From Ischnura elegans (Eukaryota; Arthropoda; Insecta; Odonata; Coenagrionidae): a DNA stretch of 64,000 nt. The translations under genes were made by a program, and so were the position numbers. The DNA lies in contig NC_060252.1 of the NCBI RefSeq assembly GCF_921293095.1, positions 38,812,881-38,876,880 of the forward strand, in the 5' to 3' direction. The notes under the pieces were generated by a model that saw only the letters and a list, made by a program, of their open reading frames with translations, had not been told where the DNA came from and did no database searches. Shown here in pieces: positions 40,601 through 49,000 of the stretch. How positions within the stretch are numbered: the first letter of the stretch is position 1; each line of letters begins with the position of its first letter.

Positions 40601-43600
40601 TGGTAGGAAAGTACTTGCCCAGTCACACAAGTGTGTAGCAAAAGGCAATTTTCTGCAGGCAGTAATAATGTAACATGGAGACGTCAAAACCCCCTGGCTG
40701 AGCATGTAGAATAATTGGTTTTTCTGCTTGAGAATTTGAAAGGGCCAAATATTACATGATTTATCTACGTAGTATGCAATCTTTATTGCAGCTATGAGAA
40801 TTTCTGTACTCAAGGCTCTCCCTTGTAGTTTGGATACATATATATGGTCGACATATTATGAGTGCCAATATTCTAAAGTAATACCTATCATGTAACACCA
40901 CTTTTCAGGTATGTTCTGTTTTGAAATTTAGCTATTATATTTTAATTACATAGTGATGATATGAAAGATGCTTTTGTCAACTGACTCTTTCACAGAGTAA
41001 TATTTTTAAAAGTGGTTTTCTTATTGCCTGGAATTAAGTGATATTTTTTTTTGGAGCCTATGGCATCAGAATCAATGGAATCAGTATCGGTAGAATTGGA
41101 ATCGAAATGTCAGAATCGGAATCGGGATCGGAATCGATAAAATTTTGGAATCGACCCATCACTTCTAATATTTCAATCCAATGAAGGTGTAATATCAATT
41201 GCCGAAAGTCATTGTTAGACACCTTTTGGGCTAATAGGTGATTGGTCTTCGTAATATGATCCCTGGGACCTTTTTTTATTTCAAAGAAGAGGAAAGCCTC
41301 AGAGGGGGCTCGTGCTGAATGGAGGGGTATTACAGATCTTGGGAAATGCGCTAATGTAATTATCCAATGGTACTCATGCAGCAGTTGACCTCCAGAAATG
41401 GGGAACTTCGAAGCAGGTAGCCAGAAAAAGGTCAGTGGGTGAGAAAAGGGGGGAGGGCGTGAAACAGGTTTTTATTGTTCTCGTGTAACTTGATATTTTT
41501 TTTGAAGCTAAGGTCTTCCTAATACGATTGCTGCGATTCCTGCCCTGCGCGAGCTGGGACCTTTTGTTTGATTTCAGAGAAGGGGAAAGGGTCAGAGTGG
41601 GTAAGGCAAGTGCTGAATGGAGGGGGATAGCGGATCGTGGGAAATGCCATAATGTTGCTATCCCACGGCACTGAGGTTCTCCTGGTGGCGGAAACCGGGG
41701 ATTTTCAGATTTTTTCACCCAATCATTTTCAGTTCCCCATGCCGAACTCTCTTCACCGCTCTGATCTGCGACTTTGATGTAGCTTGTCAACTTGCCTATG
41801 ACGGCGCTGCATGCACTAAACGACTAGAGTTCTTGCGTGCAAGGTTGATGTAATCGTGGGTGATAGTTACGCCAGGATTTAGGAGCCGCATTGGGGTAGA
41901 ATGGCTTACAAAGTGTTCAGCTTTTTTTTTTATAACTGTCATTTGTATTTAAAATTGGTAGAAAAATCCATATTCAGTAATCTGTATTGCAGTAATCGAT
42001 ATTCAAGTGAGGTATTCGGAAAATAATTAACTATTTGCATTCGATTTTGAATTTGAGAAAAATGCTAATCGACCCATCTCTAGTGTTAATGCATAACTTA
42101 AGAACAAAAACTGTCTCATCAAATATGTGGAGAAGTAAATTCAGATGAATACGGCTCTTTTTGCATGGTTATCATCTGTTCATGTTAGACATGTACTCCG
42201 GCAGTAAAAATTTGATGGCTGCGGTTCCCAGGTATTTTTTGTTGTGTGTGCCAATGGCCTCTGCTAGGGTATTTGGTCTCTAAAAATGGCAGTCTCTGTA
42301 ATTGCAAAGTTTTAAACTAAGAATAAATATCTTTATATTTGTGTATTGACTATATTCTTGGAGATTTTATTTTCACTCTTGCTATCTTGGTCTTATTGCA
42401 AGTCATCTTGATGTATGTGAATTCTTCTTGGGTTTCCATCCGGGTGAGCTCCATCTCCATCGCTGCCGACGTTTCGATAGAATCCTTTTCTATCGTCATC
42501 AGGGCCGATGATGGACCCTGATCATCATCATCGGCCCTGATGACGATAGAAAAGGATTCTATCGAAACGTCGGCAGCGATGGAGATGGAGCTCACCCGGA
42601 TGGAAACCCGAGAAGAATTCACCGCCATAATACGCCGGGAAAAAGTGAAATCTTACATCTTGATGTATGCTTTCCTCTCCTCTTGAAGTGTTCTAATCAA
42701 AGCATTGGGTATCAAGTAGAGTGAGTGAAAATTACGAAAGAGTTCAATGGTTTTACATCATCCATGGAAATGATCACCCTTTGCGATGAGTACAGGAGAG
42801 AATCTTATAGGATAGATCACTTTTTGAGGAATATTCTGCGAGGAATATGAGGATTTATGTTCTATGCTAATGATAGTTATGTCCAGGGTTGATTGATTTA
42901 AATCAATTTGATTTAAATCATAATGTGATCTATATGTTTGATTTTTAAAGAGTCAAGAAAAGGAAGCTGCACGTGTATAATTTTGATTTTTATGTCTTAA
43001 TTCATACAATGATTTGACAATTATAAGCACAATGGTGGCTGTTAAATATAAATGATACTATAGGAATGCATGTAACATGAAAATTTTTAAAAATCTTACT
43101 TTTCAGTTTTTTAACAGAAAAAACAATTAGCGCAAAGAAAATCATCAGTAAAATTGACAGATAATAAATTGAGCCACATTTTATTCTTAGAAAAATTCCA
43201 TGACCTGCGTCAATTTTTAATGAGAGTGAGTGTGAGTAGTCTGTCTGTCAGCCCAAAGTAAATGTGGGATCAAGGAAAAAATTGTTTTTTCTTCTAATTA
43301 CAAGGGGAAGGCAGTGCACTATGTCACATAAATGAAGGCACAATAAAGGAAAGAGACAACATTCGACAATTAGAGTAAACAAAAATTTTACAACGAAGTT
43401 GCATATTTTACAGCATGAAGAGCAAATATAAGTTGTCATGCACTATAATGATTTAGCCAATTACAGACAAAGTGAGTGATGTAGGATATTAATAAATACC
43501 TCATGTCACTCACTAATCATGGTTAACAAGTGTTTTTATATTGAGAAGTTCGTATATACAAAAAGAAAACCATGTACTTATCATAGAGTGTTCCTATCAA

Positions 43601-46050
43601 CACGGTGCAATGAGGACACCTACATTGGATGGCTATCATTTAAATGCTTCTATAAGACAACTAGCGTTGCAGCTTTATTGTGTCCTAATTTATTCTGCAA
43701 TTTTGAATGAACTAAGTTAAAAGTGGAAAAGACTTTCCTCTCCAGCTGATGATGCTGGGAAAATGAAAAGCTGTTCAATTATTCTTATGATAGAATTTCC
43801 TTGGTGCTTACCTGTTTTAGAGTATGTTGCCTCTTATTGTTTCTGCAAATGATCATTCTCCAATATGCTGCCCAAAAAATTAGTTTAGCAAATAACTGAA
43901 TTTTTGGTGAATGGAGAATCATAAAGATACTGTTACATTTTGTATTTTTGGATATTGGAGGGGTGAAGACTACATATTGCATCACATAGCTAGTTGGGGC
44001 CAGAGATCACCTTACTTCGTCTCCCTCTTGATTTCTTAACTGCTGAGATCACATTACCTATACATTGTACTGCTTGAGCATTGCCATTTCAACCCATACT
44101 TCTGGTTCATGGCTCACAGTTGAAGGCTTTGGTTAGAATACTAGTGTATCCATTGAAAAAAAATTGTTTTCTGATTTAACTTCTAAGCGTAGGCACCGTA
44201 CAAAGTTGCAATTACAGAATTTTTCTAAACTTCATATGCTTTAGAACCGCGTAATATGTATAGCACATTTGATACTTCCAATGACAATTTTGTACTATGC
44301 TGGCCTAATTTGTAATTTGATACCATTTGCATTTCCATAGTTCTCTCCCCTGATTGACTAAATGTTGTATCAAGTTTAGAGTCTGTTGCCTCTTATTGTT
44401 TCAGCAAACGATCATTCTCCATTATGCTGCCCAAATAGTTAGTTTTGTAATTAACTGAATCTTTGATGCATGGAGAATCTAAAAATCTCATTTAAATAAA
44501 AAAAATCTCATTTAAATCAAAAAAATCCGATTTAAATAAAAAAATCAACAAAAATGATTTTTTTGAAAAAAATCATGATTTTTATCAACCCTGGTTATGT
44601 CCTATCTAATCAAGAAGCTTTCTTGAGTTTGACTTTTCTTTAAATATAGAAATGATAGCAGAAAATCAAGCGGAGAAGTCATTAGTGCCCCACTGCCAGA
44701 TTTTTTATGGTATCAGGTCAGAGGTATACAGATTTTGGTACAGAGCCTGGTACAGGGAATTTAATCAAAAACAAAGAGAAGACACAAAGGGAGAACTATC
44801 CAAACAACCCAGAAAGTGTTCGTTATGGGGGGCTTTGTCTGAGTTGAAGGCAAATAAAACCAAGAGTGCAGCCAGATAATTCAAGTAGGATGATTGCACT
44901 TGATGGAATCTCATCTTTGCTAGTACAAATGGGTTCTTGTTATACATCATGTATTAGTAGGTTTTGTACCATGTAGTCTGTTGGTGAATTGTGTGATTTC
45001 ACTCTTTTGATTTTTAATCTCTGAGAACCAAGACCGTTGTGCAATGCTAGCATCCTTTTTTTTATAACTGTTATTCTTGTTTTGAAGTTAACCATTAAAC
45101 ATTTTAGTTTCAGGTAAACATGTTTTTCCTTAAATTTCAGCATTAATGGTCATATGAACCGTTTGGCGGAAGTCATGGAAATTCTTAATTTTAGTGTGGA
45201 AAATCATGCAAAATTTGTGAGAGCCCTGCATCAGTCTCTGCGTCAATACAGTGATGTGGATTAGTTTTTGGTTTTTGCGGTGCAGTGTCACCCACCTATA
45301 GTTAATATAAAGTCTAATAGGAATATTAGGAATACTATTTCTAGTATCATTTGAAGTAAAAGCTGTTGTGACTTTAGTTTTCTTACCAAAATTTTCTCAC
45401 AAACCAATCAATTTTGGTGGACTCATTGCCTATTTGGCTAGATACTGAAAAAAGAGTTAAATTATCTTAATAATTAGCTCAATAAGCTTATCCTTTACCA
45501 TTATTTTCTGAGAAATTTAAGTTTCTGAGAAAGGCAGTCTAAGGAACCTGTTACACTTGTTAATGCCCCCTTTATAATAAAAGATAAATATTCTAATTAT
45601 TTTGTTAAACTATTCCAGTTGATAGGTCGCAACTTGAGTCAACTTTTCAAGAAAGAAGTGAGCATAAAAAACTTGCCACCCATGCACATCCGTAAGCGTA
45701 AAAGGCCTAATCCTGTTTTGGATGACGTTTCAAATGAAAGTGCTATTGTGAAAAGTTCTTCCCATTCATAGTTGTAGGTATTATCATTTTTTTTCTCTAG
45801 GCCAAAAATATGAAATGTTCATTTTGATAATAGAAAATTCAATATTCTAATTTCTATTATTTTACTTTTCTAGTTGATCGGTCGCAACTTGAGTCAGCTT
45901 TTCAAGAAAGAAGTGAGCATGACAAACTTGCCACCCATGTGCATCCCTAAGCCTCCAAGACCTCAACCTGTTTTGGATGATACATTAAATGAAAGTGCTG
46001 TTCTCTGCTCATTGTTTAATGAGCAGAAGCCAAAACACTTACAACAGTAA
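13651..46050 (+). CDS. XPO5: Exportin-5
   Basis: Karyopherin-beta that carries structured small RNAs (pre-miRNA; in insects also tRNA) out of the nucleus with Ran-GTP. Coding exons: 13651-13929, 16397-16627, 17330-17506, 18038-18181, 18356-19459, 23197-24064, 28823-28908, 29482-29777, 33127-33367, 34257-34388, then either 45619-45771 or 45874-46050. Joined they give 1236 or 1244 residues with consistent phases; human is about 1204. Clear family blocks are RHFGLQLMEHCIKYKWN near residue 64, IKDALSRIVVEMIKREWP in exon 2, SGFPSKMDSP and RAVRNVRRHA in exon 5, GAAGPSLGRDLY with IPDYRLRPISRVFLKPF in exon 6, and LFKKEVSIKNLPP at the C-terminus. All introns are GT-AG except intron 4 (GC-AG). The start ATG aligns with the human N-terminus. 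Oddities are two tandem terminal exons and transposon-packed introns. Confidence 0.97.
13930..16396 (+). other. XPO5 intron 1
   Basis: A 2.5-kb intron with donor GTTTGT and a T-rich acceptor ending TTTCAG. It contains the MITE at 14565-14866. Several short open frames near 14050-14540 have no homologue I recognise and are treated as chance. The stretch 15220-15620 looks like an old repeat, but I could not place it. Confidence 0.6.
14565..14866. mobile_element. hAT-like MITE, CAGTGCCATAGCG family, copy 1
   Basis: A 302-bp element sharing its ends and most internal sequence with 37201-37517, for example the block GGTGGGTATTCCATACCCCC. It ends CTAGCTGTGCCCCTG. Flanks CTCTGCCA and ACTCTGTA are only loosely similar, so the target duplication is degraded here; copy 2 supplies the hAT assignment. 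Confidence 0.72.
18182..18355 (+). other. XPO5 intron 4, a GC-AG intron
   Basis: Exon 4 ends TTGTTGCAG at 18181 and is followed by GCAAGT, a donor with GC in place of GT but otherwise matching the consensus. The acceptor is CTCAG ending at 18355. The join gives AECLLQ-IVNRKGRAEERKPL, which aligns without gap to the human AECLLIAVSRKGKLEDRKPL region, so the GC donor is required for the conserved frame. Confidence 0.85.
19560..19690 (-). mobile_element. Penelope-type terminal fragment with hammerhead-like core
   Basis: Read on the - strand, the segment gives CTTGATAATGACC, a short loop, GGTCGAAAC, then ATGTCG. The pairing GACC/GGTC closed by GAAAC resembles the hammerhead-ribozyme core found in terminal repeats of Penelope-like retroelements. 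The first core box is degenerate relative to CTGATGA, so activity is doubtful. No reverse-transcriptase frame is attached. Assignment rests on motif likeness alone. Confidence 0.5.
20521..22864 (-). mobile_element. Tigger/pogo-type DNA transposon with decayed transposase
   Basis: The ends CAGTAAAACCTCTCTTAAAC and, inverted, CAGTAAAACCTCACCTTAAC are 23-bp inverted repeats flanked by TA (20519-20520 and 22865-22866), the mariner/Tigger signature. On the - strand, 21852-21592 translates to a pogo-type DDE block: LIQRWL, FFLDRCTG, NVRVIFFPPTA, LRPLDRGVISAAKRHYRR. Relatives read LLLDNCPAH, FLPPNTTS and LQPLDQGVI. A further - strand frame at 21204-21446 probably continues the C-terminus. The frame is broken and catalytic-region residues are altered (the N-C-P-A-H segment is lost), so the copy is inactive. 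Length is 2344 bp. Confidence 0.88.
25402..25592. repeat. Foldback repeat with 40-nt arms
   Basis: Arms at 25402-25441 and 25554-25592 are nearly perfect reverse complements around GGAAGCTTCGCAAA and GTGTGATTGAGA, separated by about 110 nt. A short direct repeat centred on AATTTGTTC..AGA.CAAATC occurs in the loop (near 25456) and again just outside the right arm (near 25602). It is probably a foldback or MITE fragment; no target duplication was found. Confidence 0.6.
26598..27003. repeat. Foldback element with GAGAGTTGTCCGATGACAG arms
   Basis: The arm near 26598-26640 contains GAGAGTTGTCCGATGACAG, and the arm near 26955-27003 contains its exact reverse complement, with weaker pairing extending outward. 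About 310 nt separate them. Inside lies a perfect 10-bp palindrome around one base, CCATAGAGGT-A-ACCTCTATGG in two halves, at 26731-26751. Overlapping short open frames on both strands follow from its GC-richer composition and inverted structure. Superfamily unknown. Confidence 0.55.
27649..28200. mobile_element. Partial hAT-like relic (copy A)
   Basis: It starts TAGGGATGCACTTATTCAGG and shares a long internal stretch with 29920-30340, including GAAGTAATTATTCAAGTTTC and GGAATGCTATTTGAATTGTC. The right end was not found. The TAGGGATG start fits the hAT end pattern of its relative at 29920-33100. No coding capacity recognised. Confidence 0.5.
29920..33100. mobile_element. hAT-like relic (copy B), split by a Tigger-type element
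   Basis: The left end TGGGGATGGATTTTTTCC matches copy A. The right end GACCCATCTCTA is the inverse of TAGAGATGGGTC, the end of hAT family 1. The last 250 bp (32848-33100) are closely similar to 41825-42082 of the composite in intron 10. An internal block near 31845-31960 matches the duplicated block of 547-2388. No target duplication is recognisable, so one end may be recombinant or eroded. Confidence 0.6.
30352..31300. mobile_element. Non-autonomous Tigger-type element
   Basis: The ends CAGGCGGTCCCCGACTTTCG and, inverted, CAGGCGGTCCTCGACTTTCG are a 23-bp inverted repeat with one mismatch, flanked by TA at 30350-30351 and 31301-31302. Repeats of GTACGAAAGTCGAATT mark both subterminal regions. 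The 949-bp interior has no transposase frame, so it is a deletion derivative or MITE moved by a Tigger/pogo transposase. It interrupts hAT-like copy B and is therefore the younger insertion. Confidence 0.88.
35899..36348. repeat. Foldback MITE with arms over 100 bp
   Basis: It starts GGGTCATTCCATGTCAGTTC and ends with the near-exact inverse, GAACTGACATGGAATGACCC. Pairing continues inward for more than 100 bp with scattered mismatches, for example GATTTTGATGAAACTTTGC against GCCAAGTTTCATCAAAATC. The 450-bp element has a short unpaired centre. No clear target duplication or transposase was seen. GGGTCATTCCATGTCA-type ends occur in many invertebrate MITEs; superfamily left open. Confidence 0.75.
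36470..37040 (+). mobile_element. Tigger/Jerky-type transposase relic
   Basis: Broken + strand frames resemble the N-terminal DNA-binding half of a Tigger/Jerky (CENP-B-like) transposase: MPQDDSGKRKKK, then IIEKWDGGVSVADLSHTHNW, an STSMICTILKNRGEI helix-turn-helix-like part, LLLLWFNEKQLQ, and FKASCGWLEMC matching the usual FKASNGWLWRF block. Stops interrupt it several times. No inverted ends were identified and the catalytic half is missing or unreadable. Confidence 0.65.
37201..37517. mobile_element. hAT MITE, CAGTGGCACAGCG family, copy 2
   Basis: A 317-bp element with ends CAGTGGCACAGCGAGAGG and, inverted, CAGGGGCACAGCTAGG. It is flanked by near-perfect 8-bp duplications, ACTACCAA and GCTACCAA. 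It is similar along its length to 14565-14866. Non-coding. Confidence 0.82.
38005..42082. mobile_element. hAT family 1, copy 2, interrupted by another hAT
   Basis: 38005-38894 matches 547-1436 of copy 1 (AGAGATGGGTTGAATAGCAG onward), and 41165 to about 41830 continues the match with some loss. The last 250 bp match the end of the relic at 29920-33100 instead of copy 1, finishing GACCCATCTCTA. The outer flanks do not repeat each other. The element is a non-coding, possibly recombinant copy, interrupted by 38895-41164. Confidence 0.78.
38895..41164. mobile_element. hAT element nested in hAT family 1
   Basis: The ends are TAGTGATGGGTCGGTTCG and, inverted, AAGTGATGGGTCG, with the perfect 8-bp duplication CTAATATT at 38887-38894 and 41165-41172. 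Runs of GGAATCG-like subterminal repeats occur near both ends, for example GAATCGGAATCGGGATCGG around 41115. The 2270-bp interior shows no transposase frame. A possible further hAT-like end, CAGGGATGTGTAAGTACTCG, lies near 39083, but no partner end was found. Confidence 0.85.
42417..42622. mobile_element. Penelope-type inverted repeat with hammerhead-like cores
   Basis: Arms at 42417-42513 and 42526-42622, 97 nt each, are reverse complements with at most one or two mismatches around a 12-nt loop. The right arm, + strand, contains CTGATGA (42537-42543), a stem CGATAG/CTATCG (42544-42549 with 42559-42564), then GAAAC and GTC (42564-42571). These are the conserved boxes and stem II of a hammerhead ribozyme. 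The left arm holds the same on the - strand. Hammerhead motifs are known in terminal repeats of Penelope-like elements, which often occur inverted; the family assignment is inference. Near identity of the arms suggests a recent event or strong structural correction. Confidence 0.68.
42884..44593. mobile_element. Non-autonomous hAT with CAGGGTTGAT ends
   Basis: It starts CAGGGTTGATTGATTTAAAT and ends ATCAACCCTG, with the perfect 8-bp duplication GTTATGTC at 42876-42883 and 44594-44601. The right subterminal region carries short repeats of ATTTAAAT with poly-A spacers (about 44478-44550). An internal block of roughly 105 bp is present twice (near 43818-43930 and 44377-44482). It is 1710 bp long with no transposase frame. 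Confidence 0.88.
45619..45771 (+). CDS. XPO5: XPO5 alternative terminal exon 11a
   Basis: It follows acceptor TATTCCAG and reads LIGRNLSQLFKKEVSIKNLP, then PMHIRKRKRPNPVLDD and SNESAIVKSSSHS before TAG: 50 residues. It joins exon 10 in phase 0 and aligns with the human C-terminus. The first 15 residues equal those of exon 11b, with only two synonymous changes, after which the copies diverge. It carries a basic run, RKRKRP, that could act as a nuclear-localisation-like patch. Its last residues do not match the family's usual end. No poly(A) signal lies between it and exon 11b, so transcripts ending here would carry exon 11b in the 3' UTR unless a donor at 45778 (GTATTA, six bases after the stop) is used. 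Confidence 0.72.
   Translation: MIGRNLSQLFKKEVSIKNLPPMHIRKRKRPNPVLDDVSNESAIVKSSSHS
45874..46050 (+). CDS. XPO5: XPO5 alternative terminal exon 11b
   Basis: It follows acceptor TTTTCTAG and reads LIGRNLSQLFKKEVSMTNLP, then PMCIPKPPRPQPVLDD and LNESAVLCSLFNEQ, ending KPKHLQQ before TAA: 58 residues. It joins exon 10 in the same phase as exon 11a. LCSLFNE near its end resembles the human LATIFEP terminus, so this copy probably keeps the ancestral tail. The upstream 40 bp also resemble those before exon 11a (shared AATATTCTAAT and TATTTT blocks), showing that the duplication included the 3' end of the intron. It is the last exon before the long 3' UTR. Confidence 0.82.
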   Translation: MIGRNLSQLFKKEVSMTNLPPMCIPKPPRPQPVLDDTLNESAVLCSLFNEQKPKHLQQ

Positions 46051-49000
46051 TTTCTTCAGGCTGTATGTTAAAAGTGTATAAATGACTTTGAACTAGGACT
46101 ATTTTTGAAGTGCTATGTCAGTGTTGAATGCTACCTGAAAACTAATTAGTATCGGTTCAGAATCCTTAAATTGTGGAAACATTTTTAGATCATTTTTATA
46201 AAATATGTACAAAGAAGAGGAACAGTAATACCAACAAGAGAGCTGCTCGTGTGGTCTATAGCCAGGGAGACTTGAATTGATTGTTTGATTAGTGGAACAT
46301 AGTAAAGAATTCTTACAGGCATTTTATATGTATTGTTAATTATTGAACACTTAAACTTGGTTATATTCTTGCATTTGTCTTGAAAAAAATCAATGGATTT
46401 TAGTTGAAAGTGATATCATTTTGTCTTATTTTTCGAGTGACTGAGATTTTGGAATTTGTCTGAAGTCATTTTGTGTTTTGGATCTATGATAATGATCTGA
46501 GTTGTTGGAATGGAAGCCTTTAGCCTAGTGCGGAGAGACTGAAAAGTTTTAAGTTAAGGAGTGTCTGACACAAGATTGTCATGTCATTTTCTGATGTCTC
46601 TCAGGACAAGTGGTGATAATTAGGAGTATGATAATTTGTGATTAATTTCCTGGAATGTGATCCACTTTTGTTTTGAGAATGTTATGATGAAATTTTGACC
46701 GTATGAAAAATCGGTAATAGGAACTTAAGAGGAGGGGTTGTTGTTAAAAATGCTGGCACCAACAAATATGGGAATTTTGTAATCCTTAAAGCATTTAAAG
46801 AAAGTATCAGACAAATTGCATTTGAAAATATGTATATATTTATTGTGAGCGATGAGTGTAAGAGTTGTGGAAGGGTTATTGCATCACTTTATTACAAACT
46901 TGATAAGGTTATTTATGTTTTGACAGGCATTATGCTATGATAGTGTCGATTAAAAGGAGTTTAAACTAGTAATTTAATTTATAGTTGTATATATTCAAAA
47001 GTACTGTTTAATTTTATTTACTATTTTACCTGTGGTAACTTCCCTTACTTTTGCTATTTCATGTTGTGCTTCAAAATTATTTTTCTCCAGTAGTTCATAA
47101 TTTCTTCCTCTAGGTGTAACTTAAAATGAATAATGTGCCTGATAGTTTTAGCTTCTGCCTGGTAATTGTCTGTGAAGGTAATAAATCTTCCTCAATCGGA
47201 GTATTTGTATGGTATGGTGTTCTTAATATCTGTTGCCTTTTTGTCTGTTGGCATGTTAAAATAAACGATACCATTTATTGATTAATTGAAGCAAGTCATT
47301 AGCTGATATAAAAATCAAAGACTGCAAGTTTTGAAGGAGATTTTTTTGACAGACATTTGATTGGGAGTAGAATGAGAATGGATTGTATGTGTCATGATTG
47401 CTTAGGGTATGTTTTAAGAACTAGAGCCCTTATGATTTTTTATACTCGCATGAGCATTTCTTATATGTTGCAAATTAACTAGGGGTGGTCCAGTGAAAGT
47501 TTTTCAGTCCCTCACTTCACCTTGCCTGATTCCTTACGTCAGTTATAGGTGAAATGTGCCAACATATTGCTTTTCCTTTCCGATATTAGTTTTCTCCAGA
47601 AGTGTTATTTCAGGGGATTACTTAGTTGACAGTGATTTATCCAGCATTTTGTAGTTAAGTCTGTGATTCTTCACTGTATTCCATATCTGTGATTTTAATT
47701 TTTATGATTATGATGCTCTTTAACCTTTCTCCATTACACTTGTTGTTGTCTCATATGTGCTTCTATAATAATGGATTTCTTTGTGAGATCCAAGTTTTGT
47801 TGCTGTAGGTAGGCCGATCGTCATGGTTACTGGACTAGTAATCTACCTTGTTCGCAAATATATATATAATATATATTTATGTAATATATGAACACCTTGA
47901 TTTCAATTGTTTTCATAAATGGCACTGTTGGTATATAATTAGACTTGTTCTTGGGGTATTGGTCTCTATTTTTTTTAATAATTAAAAACATTGGTAAGGC
48001 CAACATTTTGGGCAATTTCTTTAGTCAAGTTGTTTTTTTTACTTTTTTAGTTGAATTTAGATTTTTTATATAATGACTGCAGTAGCACCCTTTCTTGGTG
48101 GAGTAACACCTTCCGCTGGTTTGGGAGTTGCTTTCATTTCAGAGGGTGACTAAGTAGGTCTTGTGCCAGCATCTTTATCAGAACTTTGGGTCCAAGATCT
48201 ATTGTGCTGACTTGTGCTGATAAATGCTTGCAGAGTTGGGCGAGATAGGGGGGGAAGGTGCATGGCAGTAGAGAGGAGGCCATCAGAGCCTGCAGACAGG
48301 CTGCACTGAAAAAAAACTCATTGCATGAAAGCTTTGAAAATGAACTGCAAAACATTGGCCTTACTTGTGTTTTAAACTAAAAACAAATTGTGAACTATAT
48401 GCTAAGAACAAGTCTATGTACATAATTAGAGGTCAAGAGCAAAACTCATCTTACTATTGGTATACCTATATTATTCCTAAAATTATGTTTAAACGACACC
48501 TGAATAAGTAGTCCAGTGATTATTCAATATTAGGCCTTATTTGAGAGTTAGTTACAGTGTTTATCAGCTATCAATGTTTGTGCCATCAATTATTTCATTG
48601 CCATGAAGTGAAATTTCAATTTTGGACATTTTTTATAAATCATTGTGGACAATAAATGTTTGTATATCATTATTTCCTTTCTTCATGATTTTTCTTATTC
48701 AAGTTGGATATAGCTCGTTATCAATGATGGGCCCCATGTAAGACTAAAGCTCTCAAGTCTTATAGTTTCAACCTTATATGGTTTACCAAAAATGAGGTTA
48801 TTAACATGTGAGAAGATGTGTATACTTAATGCTCATCATACTCATAATTCAACAAGAATGAAATTTCAAGTGGAGGAGACAAACAATATCTAATTTTCAT
48901 GCTGCAAGGAAGCCAAAATTTTCTGTCAGTTTGGGTCATCACAGGTGTGATACTTGAAGTTAGTGTCAATTTTATCGGCGAGTCAATTTTAAGTTCCGTT

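Larger units (their letters stand above)
34389..45618 (+). other. XPO5 intron 10
   Basis: An 11.2-kb intron, the gene's largest, between exon 10 and the first of the two terminal exons; donor GTAAGT, acceptor TTCCAG. About two thirds of it is recognisable transposon. The stretches 34389-35898 and 44602-45618 contain no feature I can support. 45144-45265 follows a decent acceptor but has no plausible coding continuation. Confidence 0.8.

Noticed and set aside
41374-41790. Open frame of 138 codons on the - strand
   Set aside because: It lies inside non-coding hAT family 1 sequence that is also present in copy 1, where the frame is not kept.
44478-44550. Short regularly spaced ATTTAAAT units, considered as a CRISPR-like array
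   Set aside because: Units are too short and irregular, spacers are poly-A, and the window is eukaryotic; it is subterminal hAT sequence.
45144-45265. Possible extra exportin-5 exon after acceptor AAATTTCAG
   Set aside because: No frame continues the conserved protein, and exon 10 joins directly to either terminal exon without a gap in the alignment to human.
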